This document shows positions 1-6,380 of a DNA stretch of 8,413 nt, piece by piece. Origin of the DNA: an uncultured Eubacteriales bacterium. GTDB taxonomy: Bacteria; Bacillota; Clostridia; Oscillospirales; Oscillospiraceae. The position numbers and the translations under genes are program-made. The first letter of the stretch is position 1; each line of letters starts with the position of its first letter. Below the pieces are notes generated by a model. That model ran no database searches, was not told where the DNA came from, and saw only the letters and a program-made list of their open reading frames with translations. Location of the stretch: the NCBI GenBank assembly GCA_958427375.1, contig CAUABY010000087.1, positions 1-8,413 of the forward strand, written 5' to 3'.

Positions 1-1444
1 AGGTTATGGTTTCATCTGTCCGCCTCGTTATCTTTCCTCCGAACACCTCTTCTACCAGCGGCTGCGCGCTGTGACCGCTGATGTATGCTATACCGCCGTT
101 TTCAATATAAGCTTTCAGTTCGGCCATGTTTTCCTTGCTGATATTTGGAGCGTCACTGACTATAAGCATTTTTGAACGGCTCCACTGCTCGGGATGGAAG
201 CTGGTGTATACAGTGTAAGGAATATGTGCTCGCTGCAATGTTTCGCTGACGTTTATACTGCTGTTAAGATGCGGGATATCTCTGCTTATATACTTGCTTT
301 GGGAGATATCAACAGGGGGCGCCTCTTCATCGAACTTACCATGCAGATTAAAGTAAATACCTATATCTGCACAGGGCTTGCCCTTTGAGAAGTACTTTTC
401 AAACTTTGAGGCATCGTCATATACATTTTTCAGGCGACGGTATACCAGCGGCTCATATGTGCCGACCATATCCACGGCATCAACGAATATGTTGCTCCCG
501 TGATTCATAAATGACAGCATTGCATGTAGCTTCATCATAGGCTCAGATTTGATTGTGGTGTGCTCATCCAGAGAGGGCTCACATCTTGAGGTCGTGTAGT
601 TAAACGGCAGGTTGGGCGTCATATTATAGTACATTTTGCAGGCGAAGGTCTGCTGAGAAAAACCGCCGTACAAGTCACCGGAAACTGCATCGCTTGCGAT
701 TGTGGTGTTTTCGGTGACACCCATCATCCAACTGCCCGGCATGGTGGAATTTTGCATTTCAACAACAGCGCCCGGATTGACAGCTTTGACGGCATCGTAA
801 ATGTACTGCATGTAGTCCTGCAGCCACTCTTCACGTTTCTGCTGAAACAGTTTCCAGCGCTCGTCCTTCCAGTTGACAACTCTCGGCATCTCTCCGCCAA
901 CCTCTTTTTCCCATCTTGCCCGGCAATTGTCACAGTAGCAGACGGTGGGCCAAAAGGTCATATCTGCAAAAAACGCCTCATAAGGGCCAATATATTCACT
1001 GAAATCGGCAATCTGGTCTTTGCAGAACTTTCTGTACCCTTCACTATTTGGGCAGCAGAGGCCGAACCTTCTGCCTTTGTCGCGGGAATAGTTCCCGTCA
1101 ATATCTTTAATTCTCCACTCCAGATGATGGTCATAGGCCCAGTTATTATAAATCATGCTGAAGTATATATTGATATCCATTCCGCCCTTATGCATTTCAT
1201 CGAACAGTCGTTTGAATGCATCTTCATTACCGATGAGCCCCGGGTGCATTTCTCCTACCTTTGTGGGCCAATAGGAATAACCGTAATGGGACTGGATGTA
1301 CATCATTCCTGCCTCAGCCCCGGTTGAGAGGATGTCCTTTGCAAGAGCTTCCGGGTCGAATTGCTTGAGAAATTCGTCTCTTGTGACATTAACATGCATA
1401 TCAAGAGAATACTTTTTGTATTTATCAGAGTATCTAAATGCCAT
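1..1444 (-). CDS. GHL6/GH151-like glycoside hydrolase with trimerisation-like domain (partial, 3' end off window)
   Basis: The reading frame is open without interruption from an ATG at 1444 to base 1, giving 481 residues with no stop, so the C-terminus is missing. The ATG is preceded by AAGGAGA at good spacing. Residues about 30-340 read as a TIM barrel of the 'hypothetical glycosyl hydrolase 6' type. The stretch FFADMTFWP (158-166) ends a beta strand with Asp161, the likely catalytic nucleophile by position. It is followed by a Cys cluster VCYCDNC (Cys169, 171, 174). From about residue 355 the sequence (IGIYFN, LIVSDAPNIS, IENGGIAYISG) resembles the flavodoxin-like beta-galactosidase trimerisation domain. 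This domain pair is known from GH151 alpha-L-fucosidases and related uncharacterised families. There is no signal peptide, so it probably acts in the cytoplasm on imported glycosides. It is last in the visible operon, 50 bp after the second permease. The family is fairly sure; the substrate is unknown. Confidence 0.75.
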   Translation of the reverse strand, partial: MAFRYSDKYKKYSLDMHVNVTRDEFLKQFDPEALAKDILSTGAEAGMMYIQSHYGYSYWPTKVGEMHPGLIGNEDAFKRLFDEMHKGGMDINIYFSMIYNNWAYDHHLEWRIKDIDGNYSRDKGRRFGLCCPNSEGYRKFCKDQIADFSEYIGPYEAFFADMTFWPTVCYCDNCRARWEKEVGGEMPRVVNWKDERWKLFQQKREEWLQDYMQYIYDAVKAVNPGAVVEMQNSTMPGSWMMGVTENTTIASDAVSGDLYGGFSQQTFACKMYYNMTPNLPFNYTTSRCEPSLDEHTTIKSEPMMKLHAMLSFMNHGSNIFVDAVDMVGTYEPLVYRRLKNVYDDASKFEKYFSKGKPCADIGIYFNLHGKFDEEAPPVDISQSKYISRDIPHLNSSINVSETLQRAHIPYTVYTSFHPEQWSRSKMLIVSDAPNISKENMAELKAYIENGGIAYISGHSAQPLVEEVFGGKITRRTDETIT

Positions 1445-1452
1445 ATTCTTTC

Positions 1453-1460
1453 TCCTTATT
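1453..1460 (-). promoter_or_regulatory. Ribosome binding site of the glycoside hydrolase gene
   Basis: The minus strand reads AAGGAGA about 7-8 bases before the ATG at 1444. This is a near-perfect Shine-Dalgarno sequence and fixes the start of a gene whose frame is otherwise left open at the window edge. Confidence 0.7.
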
Positions 1461-1477
1461 TTAATTTTAATATTGGC

Positions 1478-1509
1478 AAAGAGCCTAATTGAATTTAATT
1501 AGGCTCTTT
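1478..1509 (-). promoter_or_regulatory. Perfect 13-bp stem-loop over the stop codon of the second permease gene
   Basis: AAAGAGCCTAATT (1478-1490) and AATTAGGCTCTTT (1497-1509) are exact inverted complements around a 6-base loop. The TAA stop of the second permease (1495-1497) sits at the loop edge. On the minus strand the stem is followed by GCCAATATT rather than a run of T, so it is not a classic intrinsic terminator. It lies between two genes that otherwise look co-transcribed. It may slow 3' decay of upstream mRNA, or reduce read-through into the glycosidase. The structure is certain from the sequence; the role is inferred. Confidence 0.6.
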
Positions 1510-2457
1510 CATCAATTCTTTTCTTCTGGCTATCCTCTCAAAATATTCCTTGAAGCGTGTGTTGTTTAAAGCAATGCCCATTACAATTATGAGCATGAGG
1601 CCCAGCACAACATCCTGCATCTTGCTTGGAACACCCAGAGCAATCAGAGCATTGAACATCATGGAGAGGGTGAACTGGCTTATAAATACACCAAGAGTCA
1701 AGTTGCACCACTCCTGAATTGCGAAAGCTATCAGCACACCTATAAGAGGCTGAAATATCATGGAAATACTCCGCTGAGATGAAACCGTAGTAATACTGTT
1801 TGCATATGAAATCTGGAGAATTGCAGCGGTGCCGATAAATATGCCGGCAAGCACGAAGGTCATGTACTTGGTGTTCATTGCATTTACACCAAGCGCATTG
1901 GAGAGAAGCTCTTCACTGCCTACGGCACGGATGTGACAGGCAATGCGGGTTTTATTGTATATATAATAGAACAAGGCTGCGCTTGCTCCAAATATAATCA
2001 AGCTATACGGGAATTTGCCAATGATACCGACAGCAGTGGGAATTGTCATGCTTACGCCGAGACCAATCTTCTGCGCAAGTATCTCGTAAATAAGCAAAAG
2101 ACCCAAAGACACTATCAGGCACGGAATCTTCAAGAGCTTATATACAGTGCCGTTTATTACACCGAGCACAACACCGACAACTATACAGCCTATGATAAGT
2201 CCGGGAATTCCCAGAGTATTTCCAAGGGCGCCGCCTATCATTGCAGCAAAAATCATAGCAGATGCACAGCTAAGATCGAACATGCCGACGGCATTGGTAA
2301 AACACATGGCATATCCCAGAATTGTTGGGATAATGGCCTGAGACAGAACAATCCTCAGAGAATGGAAACCATAATTATCTATGCAGAGAGTCAAAATAAG
2401 AAATATGACTACAGGCACAGCGAGGACGATAAGCATATTGTTCTTTTTTTTCATCAT
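1495..2457 (-). CDS. CUT2-family sugar ABC transporter permease (second, divergent subunit)
   Basis: This 320-residue, strongly hydrophobic protein has RbsC-type (BPD_transp_2) layout. The core helix GMFDLSCASAMIFAA (58-72) corresponds to the family's G-[IV]-DLSVG motif. NGTVYKLLKIPCLIVSLG (102-119) and RAVGSEELLSNALGVN (177-192) match the permease-ATPase coupling region. ALIALGVPSKMQDVV (270-284) is the usual C-terminal motif. The loop that normally reads GG-x-S-x-GG after about residue 240 is replaced by AFAIQEWCNL, so this subunit has diverged from the first permease. It probably forms a heterodimer with that protein in the cytoplasmic membrane. AAAGGA precedes the first of two adjacent ATG codons by 8 bases. 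It is separated from the binding-protein gene by 174 bp holding a stem-loop and a promoter. Confidence 0.85.
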   Translation of the reverse strand: MMKKKNNMLIVLAVPVVIFLILTLCIDNYGFHSLRIVLSQAIIPTILGYAMCFTNAVGMFDLSCASAMIFAAMIGGALGNTLGIPGLIIGCIVVGVVLGVINGTVYKLLKIPCLIVSLGLLLIYEILAQKIGLGVSMTIPTAVGIIGKFPYSLIIFGASAALFYYIYNKTRIACHIRAVGSEELLSNALGVNAMNTKYMTFVLAGIFIGTAAILQISYANSITTVSSQRSISMIFQPLIGVLIAFAIQEWCNLTLGVFISQFTLSMMFNALIALGVPSKMQDVVLGLMLIIVMGIALNNTRFKEYFERIARRKELMKEPN

Positions 2458-2460
2458 AAC

Positions 2461-2480
2461 AGTAATCCTTTAACATTACT
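2461..2480 (-). promoter_or_regulatory. Hairpin presenting the Shine-Dalgarno of the second permease in its loop
   Basis: AGTAAT (2461-2466) and ATTACT (2475-2480) are inverted complements around an 8-base loop. On the minus strand the loop is GTTAAAGG, which contains most of the AAAGGA ribosome binding site of the permease starting at 2457. A short stem with the binding site in its loop is compatible with translation but could be a control point. The stem is only 6 bp and AT-rich, so it may be chance. Confidence 0.35.
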
Positions 2481-2490
2481 AAGAATGCAG

Positions 2491-2519
2491 ATTATACATT
2501 ACAAATTGCAAAGAGTAAA
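2491..2519 (-). promoter_or_regulatory. Putative internal promoter for second permease and glycosidase
   Basis: On the minus strand, TTTACT (2514-2519, 4 of 6 matches to the sigma-A -35) is separated by 17 bases from a perfect TATAAT (2491-2496). Transcription would start near 2484, about 27 bases before the permease ATG. It lies just downstream of the stem-loop that follows the binding-protein gene, so it could drive the second permease and the glycosidase as a separate unit. No transcription data were available. Confidence 0.5.
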
Positions 2520-2576
2520 AAGTGCTGTTATACGCGTTTTGGAAAAATTCAGAGATGAACATGGATTTTAAGCAGA

Positions 2577-2597
2577 GGGGGAGAATAATTCTCCCCC
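2577..2597 (-). terminator. Perfect 10-bp stem-loop after the binding-protein gene (leaky terminator or mRNA stabiliser)
   Basis: GGGGGAGAAT (2577-2586) and ATTCTCCCCC (2588-2597) are exact inverted complements around a single base, starting 34 bases past the stop codon of the lipoprotein gene. In the minus-strand RNA the stem is followed by UCUGCUUAAAA, with no long U run, so termination would be partial at best. Stem-loops in this position are known in binding-protein operons (for example malE-malF) for raising binding-protein levels over the membrane subunits. The same purpose is inferred here. Confidence 0.6.
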
Positions 2598-2631
2598 ATA
2601 AATAATGCGGTGACAGTTTAGAGATTAATTA

Positions 2632-3828
2632 TTATGCAAAAGGTCTGTATTCAACACCATTGGGGCCTGTTACGGGTGCGGCGAGATCAGCGTGTGCGGC
2701 ATAGATGTCGGTCAGGCTGAATGCACTGCCCCAGGCGATGATGTCTTCACCGGTTACATCAGGATTGTAAGTAATAAACATGTTCTGGAGTTCTTCAAAA
2801 GTGTAGGTAGGAAGTGCTTCTTCACAGAACTTGCTGTAATCCTTGAACTCATCAGCAGAACCGACCGCGCCAAAGGAGATGGGGACATCCCAGGCCTGCC
2901 CACCGAGGCGGCCGCCATTAAGAATTGCATTGATTTCGAGCATACCGCAGGCAATCTGAACGGGGATGTAGATGCCGCCCTGCGCGCATACTATTCTGTC
3001 CTTTTCAAAGCATGTGTCAAGACCGGTCAAAAAGTCGATAACGCTGATCTTGATGTGGTTGTCGGGATCGTACTGCTCAAGTGCAGAGAGCGTACCGTCG
3101 AGAATGTTCATGCCCATTGAGCAGGCAATGTAAACACCGTCGAGGTCAGGATTTGCAACGATGAAGCTTTCAACGGCCTGTGCTGCATCTGCTGCCTGCT
3201 GAAGATCTCTTGCCTCTGCAACAACTTCCATGTCATACTCGTCAAGGGCTTTCTGCATGCCCTGCTCACGGAGTGCTGCGCAAGAGCTGCTCTTATCGAG
3301 AGAAATCAAGCCGATCTTCTTCATGCCGGCTTCGCCCATTGCCTTGACTGCTGCATAACCTGCATCGAGGTCGGACTGAACTGCGGTGCCGCAGAAGTAG
3401 GGAGATGCGTATACAACATCATGCACCTCGGGGTCGAGGATGTCACGCCATGCAACTGCCCAATAGACCTTGCTCTCTTCGCAGAGCTTTGCAACCTTTA
3501 TGAGCATTGTGTCGTTGCAGGGGCAAATCGTTATCATATTGCAGCCTGCGGAGATAAGCTTCTCAATGCTGGAAATCATATGGTCGGGGTCGGTCAGGTC
3601 GTCGGCCTCGGCAACTGCAGTGCCGCCGTTGGGGAAGTTGCCGCACAGGTAGACCATATTTTCAAGGTAGGAATACTGCGCGGGGTTTGCCGTGTTTTCC
3701 ATAGGGATACCAAGCTTGAATGCGGGAACTTCTGCTGCGGAATCGCCACCCACAGCTTCTTGCTGGCCGCATGCACAAAGTGCAAACACCATAACTACTG
3801 TCAGCAAGAGGGCAATGACTTTTTTCAT
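2632..3828 (-). CDS. Sugar ABC transporter solute-binding lipoprotein (Peripla_BP_4 type)
   Basis: This 398-residue protein begins MKKVIALLLTVVMVFALCAC. The charged start, hydrophobic core and lipobox LCAC predict signal peptidase II cleavage, with lipidation at Cys20 and anchoring outside the membrane. The mature part has the two-lobed periplasmic-binding-protein pattern. ISSIEKLISAGCNMITICPC (about 86-105) matches the family's 'I-x-x-LI-x-x-G-x-D-x-I-x-I-x-P' strand. KKIGLISL (about 170-177) and LDGVYIACSMGMNILDG mark the second lobe and hinge. It resembles binding proteins of ribose/galactose-type CUT2 systems more than nucleoside-binding BMP lipoproteins. AAGGAG lies about 9 bases before the ATG. 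The gene follows the first permease by 58 bp and is flanked on both sides by hairpins. The ligand cannot be told from the sequence. Confidence 0.85.
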   Translation of the reverse strand: MKKVIALLLTVVMVFALCACGQQEAVGGDSAAEVPAFKLGIPMENTANPAQYSYLENMVYLCGNFPNGGTAVAEADDLTDPDHMISSIEKLISAGCNMITICPCNDTMLIKVAKLCEESKVYWAVAWRDILDPEVHDVVYASPYFCGTAVQSDLDAGYAAVKAMGEAGMKKIGLISLDKSSSCAALREQGMQKALDEYDMEVVAEARDLQQAADAAQAVESFIVANPDLDGVYIACSMGMNILDGTLSALEQYDPDNHIKISVIDFLTGLDTCFEKDRIVCAQGGIYIPVQIACGMLEINAILNGGRLGGQAWDVPISFGAVGSADEFKDYSKFCEEALPTYTFEELQNMFITYNPDVTGEDIIAWGSAFSLTDIYAAHADLAAPVTGPNGVEYRPFA

Positions 3829-3853
3829 TTTTAATTTTCTCCTTTTTATTTTT

Positions 3854-3874
3854 TCATTACTTTACAGGTAATGA
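3854..3874 (-). promoter_or_regulatory. Short stem-loop between first permease and binding-protein genes
   Basis: TCATTAC (3854-3860) and GTAATGA (3868-3874) are inverted complements around a 7-base loop, in the 58-bp gap between the first permease stop and the lipoprotein ribosome binding site. In the minus-strand RNA it is followed by AAAAAAUAAAAAGGAG, with no U run. It could protect or define the 5' end of a processed binding-protein transcript. This is inference, and the stem is weak. Confidence 0.35.
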
Positions 3875-3886
3875 TAATTACAAAAC

Positions 3887-4852
3887 TTACTTGATTACCT
3901 CTACGCTCTTTCTTTCAAAGGTGAGCGCAATTACGATGAGGAAGATAAAACCCTTGATTAGCTGCTGCGTCAGGGTCTCAACACCCCACAAAGTCATACC
4001 GTTTGCAAGCGCCGCCATTGTGATGCTGCCGATTACCGCGCTTCTGAACTTAACGGAGGAGCCGCCCGTGATAAGAACACCGCCGAGCATCAGCGCTTGC
4101 AGAGCGTTAAATTCCAAATTGCTTGCAGTGCCTATATTCGCGGCGCCGGAGCGGATAAGGAAGAAGAAGGCCACGAGACCGGAGGCTAAACCTGTGAATG
4201 CATAGCTTGCATACTGAACAAGCTTTACTCTTACGCCGGACTGCCTGCATACTTCCAGCCTTGAGCCTATTGCGCGGCAGTGCTTGCCGAACATGGTGAA
4301 CTTGAACATTATGAAGCTGACTATGCCGAATACAAGCGCTACTGTGATTTTTAGCTGCTGAGTATCAAGCATCATCATTTTGATAGGTATGGACTTTACA
4401 CCCGACTGGAGCAGCAACTCGACAAAGCCCTTCAAAATGAAAGACATTGCGATTGTTGCAATGAACGAGTCGATTCTCAGTTCAGTGACTATAAGCCCGT
4501 TCAGCAAGCCGCACAGCAACCCGACCAGCAGCGCAACCGGCAGTACAAGATTACCGCTGATTGAGGATGCGTGCGCCGCCAGAGCCGCAGCCAGAGCCAC
4601 AACGCCGCCCAGAGACATATCGTTTTTGCCCTGAGCCATAACGAAAATCAGCGCGTATGTAACAATCAGAAGGCTGAAAGCTTCGTTGAAAAGTGCATTA
4701 AAATTGGTTTTTGTAAATACTTTGCCTCCGCTGACCAAATTAAAGAATATCAACACGACCACAAGGCCTATTATGGGAATGATGTCAGACGCATGCGCTC
4801 TTAGTTGATTTCTTACACCGCTGTTTTCCTGTTTTTTCATATCCGTTTTCAT
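3887..4852 (-). CDS. CUT2-family sugar ABC transporter permease (first subunit)
   Basis: This 321-residue membrane protein has clear RbsC family motifs in order. KNDMSLGGVVAL (76-87) is the 'DLSVG' helix. NGLIVTELRIDSFIATIAM (118-136) follows. FGKHCRAIGSRLEVCRQSGV (188-207) is the cytoplasmic loop that docks on the ATPase. LMLGGVLITGGSSV (254-267) and LANGMTLWGVE (282-292) form the conserved C-terminal half. Length is typical for the family. A hydrophilic N-terminus of about 22 residues precedes the first helix. The ATG follows AGGTG at 8 bases and lies 10 bp after the ATPase stop, so the two are tightly coupled. It would form the translocation channel with the second permease and move the substrate delivered by the lipoprotein. 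Confidence in family is high; the substrate is unknown. Confidence 0.9.
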   Translation of the reverse strand: MKTDMKKQENSGVRNQLRAHASDIIPIIGLVVVLIFFNLVSGGKVFTKTNFNALFNEAFSLLIVTYALIFVMAQGKNDMSLGGVVALAAALAAHASSISGNLVLPVALLVGLLCGLLNGLIVTELRIDSFIATIAMSFILKGFVELLLQSGVKSIPIKMMMLDTQQLKITVALVFGIVSFIMFKFTMFGKHCRAIGSRLEVCRQSGVRVKLVQYASYAFTGLASGLVAFFFLIRSGAANIGTASNLEFNALQALMLGGVLITGGSSVKFRSAVIGSITMAALANGMTLWGVETLTQQLIKGFIFLIVIALTFERKSVEVIK

Positions 4853-4862
4853 TAGAAAGCAC

Positions 4863-6359
4863 CTATATCATGTAATTAATAATATCTCTGTCGGAAAGCT
4901 CTTTGCTCCTCACAAACTCCTTTGTGATTTTGCCGTCTTTCATAATCAGCAGTCTGTCGCTCATACCTATCAGCTCCGGTAATTCCTCGGAAATCAGTAT
5001 TATCGTTCGACCTTCTGCCTTCATCTTTTCCATGATGCGGTAAATCTCTGCTTTAACTCCAATATCTATGCCTCTGGTGGGGCAGTCCATTATCAAAACA
5101 GATGCGTTAAAGCCCACCCACTTTGCAATAACGACTTTTTGCTTGTTGCCACCGGATAAATGCATACAGAGCTGTTCCATTCCGCTGGTCTTAATTTCGA
5201 GTGTGTTTATATATGAATTGGTGAAGTCTTTCTCGCTTTTATCCGTAATGAATATGCCCTTTTGTAGTTTGTTCAGAGATGGGAGGCAAATGTTGTCACG
5301 TATGCTTCCGGCGGTCAGAATAGCTTCTTTGTCACGATCCTTGGATATATAGCCTATACCCAGCTTCATTGCGGCGGTCGGATTTCTGAACTCTATTTTA
5401 TCCTGATATTTGATAACTCCGGATGTACGCGGTTCAAGACCAAATATAAGCTTGCCTAATTCGTGCATGCCACACTCATTCAAACCGCCTATGCCAAGTA
5501 TCTCACCCTTATATGCCTTGAAAGAAACATCTGTAACGATTCCCTGCGTAACATGCTCAACCGACAGAACGATTTCATCCTTGTGGCTTGGCTCAAAATC
5601 TTCCCGATAATAGGCTCCCGCCATCTCTCTGCCAACCATCAACTGCTTGATGAGGTTTGCATTAAATCTTTCTTTCGGCAGCTCGTCTATGTATATTCCG
5701 TCCCTGAAAACTGTCAGGTAGTCGCATTTTTCCATAAGCTCATCTATATCGTGCGAGATAAAGATTACGGATTTGCCGTCTGCCTTCAGCTTTTCCATCA
5801 GCCCATAGAGAATATCGCGGCCGTTTTTGGAAAGAGCGCTGGTTGTCTCGTCTATTATCAGGATTTTTGGCTGGGAATACATTGCCCTTGCTATCTCAAC
5901 AAGCTTTCTGTCCTCAAAGGAGAGGCGGCCGCAGGTGATTTTGGCATCTATGTGCTGCATATCAAGGCTGTTGAGAAGCTCCTGCGCAGCACGTACCATT
6001 TTTTTCGTATCAAGCCAGAGGCCGTTGTGAAACTGCTTTTCCTTCCCGATAAATATGTTTTCGGCAACGGTTGTGTTTGCGAAAGTGCCCTGCTCCTGAA
6101 CGATCATGCAGACGCCTTTTGCTGCGGCATCGATCATGTTCTGTGGTGAATATGGCTCGCCTTCCAGAAAAAGTTCGCCCGAATCACATGGATATATACC
6201 GGATATTATTGAACACATAGTGCTCTTGCCAGAGCCGTTCTCTCCCATAAGGCCGTGAATTTCGCCGGATCTTAGGCAAAAGCGGACATCATTCAGGGCA
6301 ACCGTAGGAGGAAAAGTTTTTATAATGTTTTTAGCTTCAAGAAGCAAACTATTACTCAT
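4863..6359 (-). CDS. Sugar ABC transporter ATP-binding protein, tandem ABC domains (RbsA/MglA type)
   Basis: This 498-residue protein has two ABC domains, as usual for CUT2 ATPases. Domain 1 has Walker A GENGSGKST (39-47), a Q-loop VQEQ (87-90), Walker B ILIID with Glu171, and His203 in VIFISHD. Its signature reads LSFED (146-150) instead of LSxGQ/D. Domain 2 has a degenerate Walker A (GLNECGMHE, 292-300), a perfect signature LSGGNKQ (401-407), and Walker B VLIMD followed by Cys426 where the catalytic Glu normally stands. Only the site made from the domain 1 Walker motifs and the domain 2 signature therefore looks able to hydrolyse ATP. A degenerate domain 2 Walker A is normal for the family; the Cys and LSFED are less usual. 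It powers the adjacent permeases from the cytoplasmic face. The gene starts 21 bp after deoC, with GGTGA as a weak ribosome binding site. Confidence 0.92.
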   Translation of the reverse strand: MSNSLLLEAKNIIKTFPPTVALNDVRFCLRSGEIHGLMGENGSGKSTMCSIISGIYPCDSGELFLEGEPYSPQNMIDAAAKGVCMIVQEQGTFANTTVAENIFIGKEKQFHNGLWLDTKKMVRAAQELLNSLDMQHIDAKITCGRLSFEDRKLVEIARAMYSQPKILIIDETTSALSKNGRDILYGLMEKLKADGKSVIFISHDIDELMEKCDYLTVFRDGIYIDELPKERFNANLIKQLMVGREMAGAYYREDFEPSHKDEIVLSVEHVTQGIVTDVSFKAYKGEILGIGGLNECGMHELGKLIFGLEPRTSGVIKYQDKIEFRNPTAAMKLGIGYISKDRDKEAILTAGSIRDNICLPSLNKLQKGIFITDKSEKDFTNSYINTLEIKTSGMEQLCMHLSGGNKQKVVIAKWVGFNASVLIMDCPTRGIDIGVKAEIYRIMEKMKAEGRTIILISEELPELIGMSDRLLIMKDGKITKEFVRSKELSDRDIINYMI

Positions 6360-6380
6360 TAGTTATCACCATCAAAATAA

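Noticed and set aside
752..1327. A 191-residue plus-strand frame
   Set aside because: It lies antisense to the glycoside hydrolase frame, which has clear family motifs and a strong ribosome binding site. It has no start signal or domain.
1933..2571. A 212-residue plus-strand frame
   Set aside because: It is antisense to the second permease and its leader; the composition is that of reversed membrane-protein codons.
5463..6149. A 228-residue plus-strand frame
   Set aside because: It is antisense to the ATPase, whose Walker and signature motifs are unmistakable.
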